Shown here: in pieces, positions 6,908 to 15,995 of the stretch | How the letters are laid out: every line of letters starts with the position of its first letter | Numbering within the stretch: the stretch's first letter is position 1 | From: Candidatus Macondimonas diazotrophica | GTDB taxonomy: Bacteria; Pseudomonadota; Gammaproteobacteria; UBA5335 | NCBI RefSeq assembly: GCF_004684205.1 | Contig: NZ_SRIO01000007.1 | Span: 62,001 to 126,000 of the forward strand | Length of the DNA stretch: 64,000 bases | Direction: 5' to 3' | Translations under genes and position numbers: made by a program | The notes under the pieces: model-generated | Databases searched by the model: none | Seen by the model: the letters and a program-made list of their open reading frames with translations, nothing else | What the model was told of the DNA's origin: nothing

Positions 6908-7840
6908 ATGAGAAAGAAAGTGATACGACTCGCCGCAGTGCTGGCGGCACTCATCCTCCTCAAGGGTTGTACGCTGACCGTTCCGGCACTGGATCGGCCG
7001 ACTGAGAGGATGCCGGTTCAGGAATTGACTGATGTCCCATTTTTCCCTCAGCGGGACTACGAATGTGGTCCAGCCGCCTTGGCGGAAGTCCTGACCTACA
7101 GCGGAATCGCGCGATCGCCGGATGACCTGGTGGCGCAGGTTTATCTGCCGGGTCGGCAGGGCAGCCTGCAGGCTGAGATGATCGCAGCGGCTCGGCGTCA
7201 CGGGCGCTTGATCTATCCCGTGAAGACGCCTCGGGAAATGCAAGACCAGCTGCAGGCTGGCTGGCCGGTGCTGGTATTTCAGAATCTGGGATTGCCGCAA
7301 TATCCACGGTGGCATTATGCCGTTCTGGTGGGCTGGGAACCCGGTCGCAATGTGATCTTGCGGTCGGGGACGACTCGTCGGGCCGTGCTCAACGAGGCGA
7401 CCTTTCTGCGGACCTGGGAGTGGGGCGGCGCGTGGGCGCAGGTGGTGCTGGCGCCGGGCCAGCTGCCAGCCCGGGCAGATCCAGACCGGTACCTGGCGGC
7501 AGCGTGGAATCTGGAGTCGATCGGACAGACCGACGCGGCGCTGAGCGCCTATCAGGCGGCCACCCGCCGCTGGCCGGCGGATGATCTGACCTGGCTTGCC
7601 TGGTCGAATCTACTACTCGATGCCCAGGGCGCGGCTGCTGCGCTCGATGCGATCACCCAAGGGCTGCGCCACAATCCGGACAGCGATGCGCTTCGGTTGA
7701 ACAAGGCGGGAATTCTTCTGGCACTGGGCCAACCGGCGGATGCTCTGCCGATCGCTCGGGAAATTGCGTCGCGCGATGGGGTCTGGCGAGAGCAGGCGGC
7801 AGGCTTGCTGCGCCGCATTGAGGCCGGTGATGGCGCGTGA
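6908..7840 (+). CDS. PA2778-family lipoprotein: C39-like cysteine peptidase plus TPR domain
   Basis: A 310-residue predicted lipoprotein with lipobox LLKGC at about residues 17-21. The papain-like C39 domain has catalytic Cys in RDYECGPAALAEVL and His in YPRWHYAVLVGWE. The C-terminal half contains tetratricopeptide-like helices (from about residue 190). This is the PA2778 architecture. The PA2779-type partner is encoded at 5229-5639, with the alx unit between them. Probably outer-membrane-attached in the periplasm; the substrate is unknown. Confidence 0.8.
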   Translation: MRKKVIRLAAVLAALILLKGCTLTVPALDRPTERMPVQELTDVPFFPQRDYECGPAALAEVLTYSGIARSPDDLVAQVYLPGRQGSLQAEMIAAARRHGRLIYPVKTPREMQDQLQAGWPVLVFQNLGLPQYPRWHYAVLVGWEPGRNVILRSGTTRRAVLNEATFLRTWEWGGAWAQVVLAPGQLPARADPDRYLAAAWNLESIGQTDAALSAYQAATRRWPADDLTWLAWSNLLLDAQGAAAALDAITQGLRHNPDSDALRLNKAGILLALGQPADALPIAREIASRDGVWREQAAGLLRRIEAGDGA

Positions 7841-7912
7841 GCCGGATTGACTGGCGAGGTGGGGGGTTGCCGTTTGGTTGAGTCGGTGTCTGTTGGCGTG
7901 CAGGAAAAAGGT

Positions 7913-7969
7913 GGGCCATCCTTGGCCCGATAATCTCATCCATTAGCCCCCTTCGAAGGGATGGGATTA
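7913..7969 (-). terminator. Tandem hairpins between convergent genes, probable alkB terminator
   Basis: On the minus strand an 11-pair inverted repeat (arms 7931-7941 and 7959-7969, one G-T pair) covers the alkB stop codon and contains the palindrome CCCTTCGAAGGG (7949-7960). It is followed by GGGCCA-TCCT-TGGCCC (7913-7928) and, three bases further, five T. The last hairpin is the likeliest termination point. Confidence 0.5.
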
Positions 7970-9139
7970 CCCTGCGGCGAGCGTCGTGCGCCGCAGTTCC
8001 GCGATATCGCTCAGGGCGTTTTCCTTCTGCGCAATTTCCCGCTCCGCCGGTGAGGCTTGCTTGGCGTCCCACTCCAGAAGCAGCGGGGTAATCATCCGGC
8101 GCCACAGGGGCGGGCAAAGGGCGGCCAGAAAGGTTCCGGCATAGCCATGGGGCATTTCGGGTGCGTCCGGGTAGGGCTTGAGCACCCAGAACGGCAGGTC
8201 GCCCTGCTCGTGATGCGCGGAGTGGCGGGTCAGCGAGTAGAGCACGAAGCTCGACATGCGCTTGTTGGTATTCCAGGAATGCCGCGGCTGGACCGGCTCA
8301 TCGGGAACGCGCACCAGACCGAAGTGTTCCATGTAGTTGGCTACTTCTAGCGTGAGCTTGCCGACCAAGGCCGTTGCCAAGAATACCGCGACACCGAGCC
8401 AGCCGGCGGCAGCGAAGAAAATGCCGGCCAGCGCAAGCACCATGGCATAACCACGCAGCATCGAATTATCGACGGACAGTACCGGCTTGCCGATCTTGCG
8501 CAGACGGTCGATTTCGAAACGCCAAGCCGCCACATGCTCATGCCAGATGGCGCCCGGAACCCACAGCCAGAAGTTGGTGTCCTTGCGCCGGGCCGTTGCC
8601 GGGTCACCAATCGTCGCGACACGAGCGTGGTGGTTATATACATGCTCCACAGCGAAATCCGGATTGGCGCTGAACGCCAGCATCCAGCGTCCCAGAATCA
8701 TGTCGCGCCGGCTCCAGGTCCGATGCGTGAGCTCATGACCTACATTGGTTCCGGCTGCGGCGATCAGCACCCCCAACACGACGATGGTGCCCAGGATACT
8801 GGCCAGTCCGGTCTGCGCGCGTGCAGCGAAGACATCAAAGCCGGTCATGTTTTGGATGGCCGTACCGATGCCGAGGAAGTCGCCGCTGCCGAGCATCCAG
8901 GCTTGTGCCAGGCTACCGGCGGCCAATAGGGGCAATACCAGGTACAGCAGAGCATTGAGAATGCCGGGATGGGCATACTCGGGTTCATCCAGGTAGTCGC
9001 CCATGAAGTGATCGCCGAGGAACAGAAAGGCGCCGGCGACGGCCCCCGTCACGAGAATCCAGGGACCCCCTGCGAAGATGCTGACGATGACGGCCAGCAA
9101 GGTGAGATGCATCAGTGTGTAGCGTAAATATTTGATCAT
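7967..9139 (-). CDS. alkB: AlkB-type membrane diiron monooxygenase (alkane 1-monooxygenase family)
   Basis: A 390-residue integral membrane protein with at least six hydrophobic segments. The histidine boxes of the AlkB/XylM family are all present: HELTHR (135-140), EHVYNHH (165-171), RHSAHHE near the C-terminus, and NYMEHFGL. These ligate the diiron site that hydroxylates terminal C-H bonds using O2 and rubredoxin electrons. The start at 9139 (ATG after GGAGA) is preferred over an upstream in-frame start without ribosome site. No rubredoxin or reductase gene is nearby, and the substrate (alkane or other hydrophobic compound) is not determinable. Confidence 0.85.
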   Translation of the reverse strand: MIKYLRYTLMHLTLLAVIVSIFAGGPWILVTGAVAGAFLFLGDHFMGDYLDEPEYAHPGILNALLYLVLPLLAAGSLAQAWMLGSGDFLGIGTAIQNMTGFDVFAARAQTGLASILGTIVVLGVLIAAAGTNVGHELTHRTWSRRDMILGRWMLAFSANPDFAVEHVYNHHARVATIGDPATARRKDTNFWLWVPGAIWHEHVAAWRFEIDRLRKIGKPVLSVDNSMLRGYAMVLALAGIFFAAAGWLGVAVFLATALVGKLTLEVANYMEHFGLVRVPDEPVQPRHSWNTNKRMSSFVLYSLTRHSAHHEQGDLPFWVLKPYPDAPEMPHGYAGTFLAALCPPLWRRMITPLLLEWDAKQASPAEREIAQKENALSDIAELRRTTLAAG

Positions 9140-9414
9140 ATGGTCTTCTCCAAGTGCACAACCGAGCCTCTGGGTTGCCAAGAAATGCGTATTCGCCGCA
9201 CTCTGACGAGCGGTTCGAGTTCAGTGTGACGGAACTGCGGCATAGAAGTATTGACGCCAGTCATGAAAATTATGAATGGCGACATGAGGCGAAGTGGATT
9301 TCCGCCGTGGGGCGAAATGCTGGCCCGAAGGGAAGGCCACGGCGTATTCTTGAACCCAATAAATGTTTCCCATGTTCGACGCGCCAATATCTGTGATCAG
9401 CCGGGAGCCACACC

Positions 9415-10407
9415 ATGAGTTCGAATTCAGCAGTGAAGCCGATCCAGCGCATTGCGGTCATGACCAGCGGTGGCGATTCGCCGGGCATGAACGCGGCGAT
9501 CCGAGCCGTGGTCCGGTATGCACTCCATCATGGGATCGAAGTGATGGGCATCCAGCGTGGATTCTTCGGCCTGGTGAATGATGATCTGATTGCGCTCGGA
9601 CCCCGTGAGGTCGGCGGCAAGATCCAGGAGGGTGGAACCTTTCTGCGCAGCGCGCGCCTGCCGGAATTCAAGCAGACCGAGGTTCAGCAGCGCGCCTTGG
9701 AGGTGCTGGCGCGTCGGCGCATCGGTGGCCTGGTCGTCATCGGCGGAGATGGCTCGCTGGCCGGCGCCACCGCCCTGCATCAACAGGGCTTTCCGGTGGT
9801 CGGAATCCCGGCCAGCATCGACAACGATATCGTGGGAACCGACGCCACCATTGGCATGGATACGGCGTTGAATACCATTCTGGAAGCGGTGGATCGCCTG
9901 CGCGATACCGCCAGCAGTCACGGGCGCATCTTCATCGTCGAGGCCATGGGCCGGCATTGTGGCTATCTCGCCCTGATGGCGGGCTATACCGGCGGCGCCG
10001 AGGTGATCCACATTCCCGAGCTGCCGCTGGAACTCGAGGAGATCCTTGCCACGGTCGAGCAGGCCTGGATCCGCGAGAAGGCGCACGTCATCGTGATGGT
10101 GGCTGAAGGCGCAGCCCATTCCTTCAGTGAGATTGCTGCGTACATCGAAGAGAAGCACAAGGGTTTCGAATGCCGCGTGACCCAGCTCGGCCACGTGCAG
10201 CGCGGCGGGCGACCCACGCATTTCGACCGTCTGTTGGCCAGCCGCTTGGGTGTCAAGGCTGTCGAGTGTCTGCGTGCGGGACAGACCGGTACCATGGTGG
10301 GCCTGCAGGGCACGCAACTGGTGGCCGTTCCGCTGGCCGATGTGGTGGGTCACAACAAGCAGGCACCGGCCGAGGAGTACCAGATCATTCGCATCCTCGC
10401 GCAGTAG
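9415..10407 (+). CDS. pfkA: ATP-dependent 6-phosphofructokinase
   Basis: A 330-residue enzyme converting fructose 6-phosphate to the 1,6-bisphosphate in glycolysis. Motifs are TSGGDSPGMNAAIRA (ATP site), GGDGSLAGA and IPASIDNDI (active-site Asp), and EAMGRHCGYLA (substrate site). Gly in GGDGS, rather than the Asp of GGDD enzymes, and the absence of Lys in the PASIDND loop point to ATP rather than pyrophosphate as donor. GGGAG eight bases upstream serves the ATG. The 275 bases before it separate it from divergent alkB; no confident promoter could be assigned there. Confidence 0.94.
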   Translation: MSSNSAVKPIQRIAVMTSGGDSPGMNAAIRAVVRYALHHGIEVMGIQRGFFGLVNDDLIALGPREVGGKIQEGGTFLRSARLPEFKQTEVQQRALEVLARRRIGGLVVIGGDGSLAGATALHQQGFPVVGIPASIDNDIVGTDATIGMDTALNTILEAVDRLRDTASSHGRIFIVEAMGRHCGYLALMAGYTGGAEVIHIPELPLELEEILATVEQAWIREKAHVIVMVAEGAAHSFSEIAAYIEEKHKGFECRVTQLGHVQRGGRPTHFDRLLASRLGVKAVECLRAGQTGTMVGLQGTQLVAVPLADVVGHNKQAPAEEYQIIRILAQ

Positions 10408-10410
10408 GGC

Positions 10411-11178
10411 ATGTCTTCTCTTCCGCGCGTCCCGTTGCCCTGGCCGGATGAGCTGACCCCGGCCGCCGCGCGCGCGTTACAGAAACAGTGGCGCGGCCGG
10501 GTTCAGCGGCACGGGCGCGTCGATGGCATTCGCTGGATCGCCGGCGTGGATGTGGCATTTCCGGCACAGGGGAGCCGGTCGCGTGGCGCCGCAGTGCTCT
10601 TTCGGTATCCGGATCTGGTTCCGGTGGCCGGGAGCCTTGCCGAGCTGCCGACCCGGTTTCCCTACGTGCCGGGGCTGCTGTCGTTTCGCGAATTGCCAGC
10701 GCTGCTGGCTGCGCTGTCCGGTTTGCCGCAGGTGCCCGATATGATCCTGGTCGACGGCCAGGGGATCGCTCACCCCCGGCGCCTGGGTGTGGCCAGCCAC
10801 CTGGGCGTGCTCCTGGATCGACCGACCATCGGTGTGGCCAAGTCGGTACTTTGTGGCCGCTATGCCGAACCGGATCGAGCATCTGGCAGTCAGTCGCCGC
10901 TCGTTCATGACGGTGAGGTCATCGGGACCGTGCTGCGCACGCGGCAGAACGTTCGGCCGGTCATCGTCTCCTGTGGCCATCGAGTGGGCCTGACCGAAGC
11001 CGTTGCATTGGTCCAGTCGTGCTCGCGGGGCTATCGCCTGCCGGAACCGACTCGGCTGGCGGACAAACTGGCCGGTGCCAACCCTGGCCCTTGGCCACTT
11101 GGCGAAGGCGTGCCGATTCGGTGCGAATCGACAGTGGATGTTGCGGGCGCGGCTCAGGCGCCCGTTCCGATACGTTGA
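10411..11178 (+). CDS. nfi: Endonuclease V (deoxyinosine 3' endonuclease)
   Basis: A 255-residue nuclease that cuts one base 3' of deoxyinosine and other deaminated bases for repair. The motifs are AGVDVAFP (first metal-binding Asp), the YVPGLLSFRE wedge region with catalytic Glu, and LVDGQGIAHPRRLGVASHLG (Asp and His), all in family order. It starts 3 bases after pfkA, so the two are probably co-transcribed. The C-terminal 30 residues are longer than in E. coli and Pro/Ala rich. Confidence 0.93.
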   Translation: MSSLPRVPLPWPDELTPAAARALQKQWRGRVQRHGRVDGIRWIAGVDVAFPAQGSRSRGAAVLFRYPDLVPVAGSLAELPTRFPYVPGLLSFRELPALLAALSGLPQVPDMILVDGQGIAHPRRLGVASHLGVLLDRPTIGVAKSVLCGRYAEPDRASGSQSPLVHDGEVIGTVLRTRQNVRPVIVSCGHRVGLTEAVALVQSCSRGYRLPEPTRLADKLAGANPGPWPLGEGVPIRCESTVDVAGAAQAPVPIR

Positions 11179-11297
11179 AAGCCCGCATTCCCGAAAACGT
11201 CATCGTTCAGTATCACGCTGACGGGAACGAACGACTGCGCCGACTTTCAAATGAGCAACATGCTTTTGCGGGATCGATGACGAAAGGAGTCTTGAGT

Positions 11298-11675
11298 ATG
11301 CCTGGTTTTCTGATTCGTTTGTTTGTCACTGCGCTGGCATTGGGGATCGCTTCTGCGATCGTCCCCGGTATCCAGATCAGTGGATTCTGGACGCTCCTGG
11401 GCGCCGCTTTCCTGCTGGGATTGGCCAATGCCATCATCCGGCCGATTTTGGTCATCCTGACCTTGCCGATCACCTTGCTGACACTGGGCTTGTTTCTGTG
11501 GGTGATCAATGCCGCCATGCTGGGATTGGTTGCCGCCGTCATGGAAGACTTCACGATCAGCGGATTTTTCCCAGCCATGCTGGCGGCGCTGGTGGTGAGT
11601 CTGGTGAGCTGGATGGCATCCTGGTATGTCGGCCCTGCCGGTCGGATCGAGGTGTATACGGCGCAGGGGCGGTGA
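11298..11675 (+). CDS. Small four-helix membrane protein, phage-holin-family (YvlD/DUF360-like)
   Basis: A 125-residue protein with four transmembrane helices. The characteristic stretch LGLANAIIRPILVILTLPIT of the YvlD/mycobacterial-type 'phage holin family' is present. Despite the family name these are chromosomal membrane proteins of unknown function, and no phage gene lies nearby. AGGAG (11285-11289), eight bases upstream, selects the ATG at 11298. The following 60 bases hold a hairpin without a T-run before convergent thiI. Confidence 0.8.
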   Translation: MPGFLIRLFVTALALGIASAIVPGIQISGFWTLLGAAFLLGLANAIIRPILVILTLPITLLTLGLFLWVINAAMLGLVAAVMEDFTISGFFPAMLAALVVSLVSWMASWYVGPAGRIEVYTAQGR

Positions 11676-11738
11676 TGGGGTGAACCCGGAGCGATCCGAT
11701 CGCCTCCGACGCATGCTCCGCCGGCTGCCGAATGCCGG

Positions 11739-13037
11739 TTAACCCCCGTCGGAATCACCCGGCGCATCGATCCTGCGACCGCAGTCGTAGGTGAGCACGG
11801 TTTGTTGATCCAGGGTGCGCTGGATGAGCGCTGGGTAATCCGGGATCAGTTCCTGTTCCAGCGCCGCCAGATGCTTGGCCCGCGAGCGTGTGCGCGGGTT
11901 GCGGCTCAGCAGGGCGCAGCAGTCCTTGTACGGCGCCAGGGAAAGCGCGTAGGTGCCCAGCCGCCGCGCCAAGTTGATGATTTCCTGTTTGTCGTCGGCG
12001 ATCAGGGGCCGCAGGATGGGCATGTCCGTCGCCTGTGAGGTGCTCACCAGGTTTTCCAGTGTCTGCGAGGCGACTTGGCCCAGGCTGTCGCCCGAAACCA
12101 TGGCGCGCGCCCGAATCTGCCAGGCAAGTGCGGCACCGGCGCGGGCGAGAAAGCGACGGAACAGCAGTAAGCCATAGCCATCCGCATCGCCGGGAATCGC
12201 GAGGTCGAAGTGCGTATAGGGCAGCACGAACAGCCGGCAACGCTGGGCGTAGCGGCTGATCTGCTGCGCCAGGGCGGCGACCGGCGTCTCTTCGATCTGT
12301 TGCTGGACCAGATGGCTCGGCGTCATGTGCAAGAGATCGACCGTGCAACCGCGCTTGGCCATCAGACAGGCGGCCACGGGCGAGTCGATGCCACCAGACA
12401 GAAGCGCCAGCACATGGCCGGCGCTACCGAGTGGCAATCCGCCCAGCCCGGCTTGTGTGCCGATATGGCAGTAAAGGCCGTCCCGCAGGATGTCGACGTG
12501 AAAGGTCCGCGCCGGCGTGGTGAGATCGACCCGTTTCCAGGGCGTGTTCAACGCGATTGCGCTTCCCAGTTCCCGCTCCAGTTGGGTCGAAGGAAGCGGG
12601 AATTTCTTGTAGGCGCGGTTAACGCGAACGGCGAATCCAGCTCCGGGGGGCGGTGCATCGGCCGCTAGCGCGATTAGTGCGCGCCCCAGCCAGACGCGAC
12701 CCGCCTCGGGGTCCAGGGCGCTGACTCCGGCATGAAACGCCGGGGCGAAGTTGACGATGCCCGGCACCTCGCGCAACAGGGCAGTGATGTTCGACATGGG
12801 TATGGTTTGCGCGGGCGGGAGGCGCACGCAGAGCCGGTCATGGCGCAGTTCGACTGTCGCATCGACGTCGGCCATGCGCAGGCGATGATGCAGCGTGCGC
12901 TGCAAGCTCTGCTCGAACTGGATGCGGTTACGGCCTTTGAGCGCGACTTCCCCGTAATGCACGAGAATGCGTCGTTCGAATGGGCTGGCCAGATCAAAGG
13001 GATCGGCGACGGCAGGGGCGGGTGACGGAATGGACAT
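11739..13037 (-). CDS. thiI: tRNA 4-thiouridine synthase ThiI, rhodanese-less form
   Basis: A 432-residue enzyme with a ferredoxin-like N-terminus, a THUMP domain (about 60-165) and a PP-loop adenylation domain (LLSGGIDSPVAACLMAKRG). It adenylates U8 of tRNAs for thiolation and can donate sulfur for thiamine. YKDCCALLSRNP matches the conserved Cys344 region of E. coli ThiI. The protein ends soon after and lacks the C-terminal rhodanese domain with Cys456 of enterobacterial ThiI, so sulfur delivery must use another carrier. Single gene on the minus strand. Confidence 0.93.
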   Translation of the reverse strand: MSIPSPAPAVADPFDLASPFERRILVHYGEVALKGRNRIQFEQSLQRTLHHRLRMADVDATVELRHDRLCVRLPPAQTIPMSNITALLREVPGIVNFAPAFHAGVSALDPEAGRVWLGRALIALAADAPPPGAGFAVRVNRAYKKFPLPSTQLERELGSAIALNTPWKRVDLTTPARTFHVDILRDGLYCHIGTQAGLGGLPLGSAGHVLALLSGGIDSPVAACLMAKRGCTVDLLHMTPSHLVQQQIEETPVAALAQQISRYAQRCRLFVLPYTHFDLAIPGDADGYGLLLFRRFLARAGAALAWQIRARAMVSGDSLGQVASQTLENLVSTSQATDMPILRPLIADDKQEIINLARRLGTYALSLAPYKDCCALLSRNPRTRSRAKHLAALEQELIPDYPALIQRTLDQQTVLTYDCGRRIDAPGDSDGG

Positions 13038-13354
13038 GGGCAGGCACTCGGATACGAAAGACGGGATCGTGGGGCAGTACTGGACTGTGCGCGCCTACCG
13101 GGCGTCGGCGGAGCGGTTGCCTGGCGGTGAGCCGCGCAGGTGTCAGGGTGGCATTTTTTCAACGAAGGCCGGCGCGCATTATTGCACACACGCTTGCACA
13201 GCGCGGACGCGCCGGCATCGCGTCGGGTTGGGCTTGGCGAGATGGTCGGTCAAGATCGACACTCGTCATGAAAAGGATTACGGTCCAAGCCACGAATTCA
13301 TGAGGCTGGGCAGTTGCCGTTCTGCTCGGAATGCAGCGTAGATGTGAGGATGTC
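13038..13354. other. Gene-free stretch between divergent thiI and copZ
   Basis: About 317 bases without a supportable gene. It must hold the thiI and copZ promoters, but no strong -35/-10 pair and no CueR-like dyad was recognised by eye. Open frames here on both strands look like antisense or chance frames. Confidence 0.5.
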
Positions 13355-13555
13355 ATGGTAGTTCTCAAAATCGATGGGATGACCTGCGGTCATTGTGTGA
13401 AGGCCGTTTCCAGCGCGCTGGAACAGATCCCCGGCGTGCGTGCCGTGCGGGTGGACCTGGAGCGTGGCCAGGCCGAGATCGACGGCTCAGCCGAGCTGGC
13501 GCAGCTGATCGAGGCGGTTCGCGAGGAAGGATACGACGTCCAGCCGGTTTCCTGA
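13355..13555 (+). CDS. copZ: CopZ-like copper chaperone (heavy-metal-associated domain)
   Basis: A 66-residue single HMA domain with the Cu(I)-binding motif IDGMTCGHC near residue 7 and the ferredoxin-like fold signature GVRAVRVDLERGQAEI. It delivers Cu(I) to the P-type ATPase encoded just downstream. The ATG at 13355 follows GTGAGGA; an upstream ATG would add eight residues and is less typical. No copper-responsive regulator gene is adjacent. Confidence 0.88.
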   Translation: MVVLKIDGMTCGHCVKAVSSALEQIPGVRAVRVDLERGQAEIDGSAELAQLIEAVREEGYDVQPVS

Positions 13556-13625
13556 GGCGATGGGAAGGTCCACCGACCCCCGGTCTGGAATCGCGGGTTT
13601 TGCTAGCAGCGCTTCACCGCCGCAC

Positions 13626-15866
13626 ATGGTGATCACCACCCGGTTCGAGGTTGGTGGCATGACCTGCGCTGCCTGTGTCCGCCGGGTCGAAAAGGCGCTT
13701 GAGCGACTCGAGGGTGTCGAGTCCGCACGCGTCAATCTGGCGACTCATCAAGCGACTGTGGACTACCAACCAGCGGGGCAGACCCCTGAAGATCTGGTCG
13801 AGGCCATTGCGCGCGCGGGCTATGAGGCCCATGTCTTCGAGCCCCGAACCGGCTCGGGGTCGAGGCCGGTTCCGGCAGGGGCACCGCAAGAGCAATGGCG
13901 CCAACCGCTGATTCTGGCGCTTGCCTTCACGGTACCGCTGGTGCTGCTGTCCATGGGCCGGATGCTGCCGGGGATGCATGCGTGGACCGCCGCGCGATTG
14001 GATGAGCAGGGATGGCAGCTGCTCGAGTGGGTACTCGCGACGCCCGTGGTGTTCTGGGCCGGACGACGGTTTCATCGCAGTGGTCTGCGCGAGCTGCGTC
14101 ATGGCAGTCCGGGCATGCACAGTCTGGTGATGATCGGCGCCTTGGCTGCCTATGGGTATTCGCTCGTCGCATTGATTGCACCCGGCGTGTTCCCGCCCGG
14201 TTCAGCAACGACCTATTTCGAGGCTGCGGCTGTCATCATCACGCTCGTCATCCTCGGGCGTGGCATGGAGGCGCGCGCTCGCGGTCGGGCGTCCATGGCC
14301 ATCGCCAAACTGCTTCGCTTGCAGGCCACGACTACCCGTCGATGGACATCCGGTGACTGGCAGGAGGTCGGCATCGACGCGGTGCGTCCGGGCGACCGGT
14401 TGCTGGTTCGCCCCGGGGAACGCATTCCCACCGATGCCGTCGTTGTGGACGGCCGCAGCTACGTCGATGAATCCATGGTGACCGGGGAGCCAATTCCGGT
14501 GGCCAAGGACGTGGGCGCTGAGCTGATCGGCGGAACCATCAACCGGGATGGGACCTTGACCGTGGCGGCCGTGCGGGTTGGCGCCGATACGACGCTGGCG
14601 CGGATTGTCCGAATGGTCGCCGAGGCGCAGGCCGACAAACCGCCTATCCAACAACTCGCCGACCGTATCGCCGGGGTGTTCGTGCCCATTGTGCTGGCAC
14701 TTTCGGCACTCACCTTTGTGGTCTGGCTGCTGATCGGACCGGATCCTGCGCTCAGCTACGCCTTCACCACGGCCGTGAGCGTGTTGCTCATCGCCTGTCC
14801 CTGCGCCATGGGTCTGGCCACGCCGACAGCCATCCTGGTGGCATCTGGGCGCGGGAGCGATCTCGGGATCCTGTTTCGTCGCGGCAGTGCACTGGATTTG
14901 CTGGCCGAAGTGGATCTGGTGCTGTTCGATAAGACCGGCACGCTCACCGAAGGGCGCCCGGAGGTGGCCACGCTGAAGGCGCGCAGCGGTGACGCGGCGC
15001 TGCTGAGCCGGGCCGCCGCCGTCGAGGCGATGAGCGAACACCCGATCGCCGAGGCAGTGGTGCGTGCGGCGCAGACGCGTGGCCTGTCTTGGCCCGTGGC
15101 AAGCGACATTCAGGTGGCAGTCGGGCTGGGCGTCCGCGGCATGGTCGGCGGTGCCGAGGTTGCCGTGGGTGCGCCGCGATACATGGCGCAGCTGGATTGC
15201 GAAACCAGCGACTTCACGGCCGCGCTGCAGACCATCGCAGCGGCGGCGCAGACCCCCGTCTGTATCGCGATCAATGGCGTGGTTCAGGGTGTTCTGGGGG
15301 TCGCGGACCGGCCGCGAGACGGGGCTACCGAAATGGTTGCGGCATTGCGTGCAATGGGACTGTCGGTCGGTATGGTCACGGGCGATCAGCAAGCGACGGC
15401 GCAAGCCATCGCCGGGCGTCTGGGAATCGACCGGATCCACGCGGAGGTGCTGCCGACCGGCAAGGGGGAGGCGGTAGATTCACTCCAGAAGCAGGGACTG
15501 CGCGTGGCCTTCGTTGGCGATGGGATCAACGATGCACCCGCACTGGCGCGGGCCGATGTCGGCATCGCCATGGGTACCGGGACGGATATCGCCATCGAGA
15601 CCGGCGGGGTGGTGTTGATGCGCAGCGATCCGCGCGGGGTGGCTCAGGCGATTGCGCTGGCCCGCCGGACCCGTCGGACCATCCAGCTCAACTTCGTATG
15701 GGCTTATGGCTACAACTTGCTGCTGATCCCGGTGGCTGCTGGTGCGTTGTATCCTCTGGCCGGGTTATTGATGAATCCGATGTTGGCGGCCGGGGCAATG
15801 AGCCTGTCGAGTGTTCTGGTGGTTTTCAATTCCCTGCGTTTGCAACGCTTTCGTCCTGATCGTTGA
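13626..15866 (+). CDS. copA: Cu(I)-exporting P1B-type ATPase
   Basis: An inner-membrane Cu(I) efflux pump of about 746 residues. In order it has one N-terminal metal-binding domain (GGMTCAAC), eight hydrophobic helices, the transmembrane ACPCAMGLATP site that fixes copper specificity, the phosphorylation motif FDKTGTLTEG, SEHPIAEAV in the nucleotide domain and GDGINDAPALARADVGIAMG. The start is uncertain: ATG 13626 sits just before the metal-binding domain. ATG 13560, five bases after copZ, is in frame and would add 22 residues. It is co-transcribed with copZ. Confidence 0.95.
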   Translation: MVITTRFEVGGMTCAACVRRVEKALERLEGVESARVNLATHQATVDYQPAGQTPEDLVEAIARAGYEAHVFEPRTGSGSRPVPAGAPQEQWRQPLILALAFTVPLVLLSMGRMLPGMHAWTAARLDEQGWQLLEWVLATPVVFWAGRRFHRSGLRELRHGSPGMHSLVMIGALAAYGYSLVALIAPGVFPPGSATTYFEAAAVIITLVILGRGMEARARGRASMAIAKLLRLQATTTRRWTSGDWQEVGIDAVRPGDRLLVRPGERIPTDAVVVDGRSYVDESMVTGEPIPVAKDVGAELIGGTINRDGTLTVAAVRVGADTTLARIVRMVAEAQADKPPIQQLADRIAGVFVPIVLALSALTFVVWLLIGPDPALSYAFTTAVSVLLIACPCAMGLATPTAILVASGRGSDLGILFRRGSALDLLAEVDLVLFDKTGTLTEGRPEVATLKARSGDAALLSRAAAVEAMSEHPIAEAVVRAAQTRGLSWPVASDIQVAVGLGVRGMVGGAEVAVGAPRYMAQLDCETSDFTAALQTIAAAAQTPVCIAINGVVQGVLGVADRPRDGATEMVAALRAMGLSVGMVTGDQQATAQAIAGRLGIDRIHAEVLPTGKGEAVDSLQKQGLRVAFVGDGINDAPALARADVGIAMGTGTDIAIETGGVVLMRSDPRGVAQAIALARRTRRTIQLNFVWAYGYNLLLIPVAAGALYPLAGLLMNPMLAAGAMSLSSVLVVFNSLRLQRFRPDR

Positions 15867-15995
15867 AGCGGTCGAGCTGCCCTTTCATCGGTGGCGCGAT
15901 GAATGGCGTCCCGCTGCGGTTGTGATACGCTGTTGGAGCCGTGTCGTGGTGCCCCGTAATGTCCCCGCACCACAGAGTTTCAAGGAGTTATTGTG

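Noticed and set aside
11298-11675. 'Phage holin family' protein as sign of a prophage
   Set aside because: The name reflects a fold family. The neighbours are nfi and thiI, and no integrase, lysin or structural genes occur.
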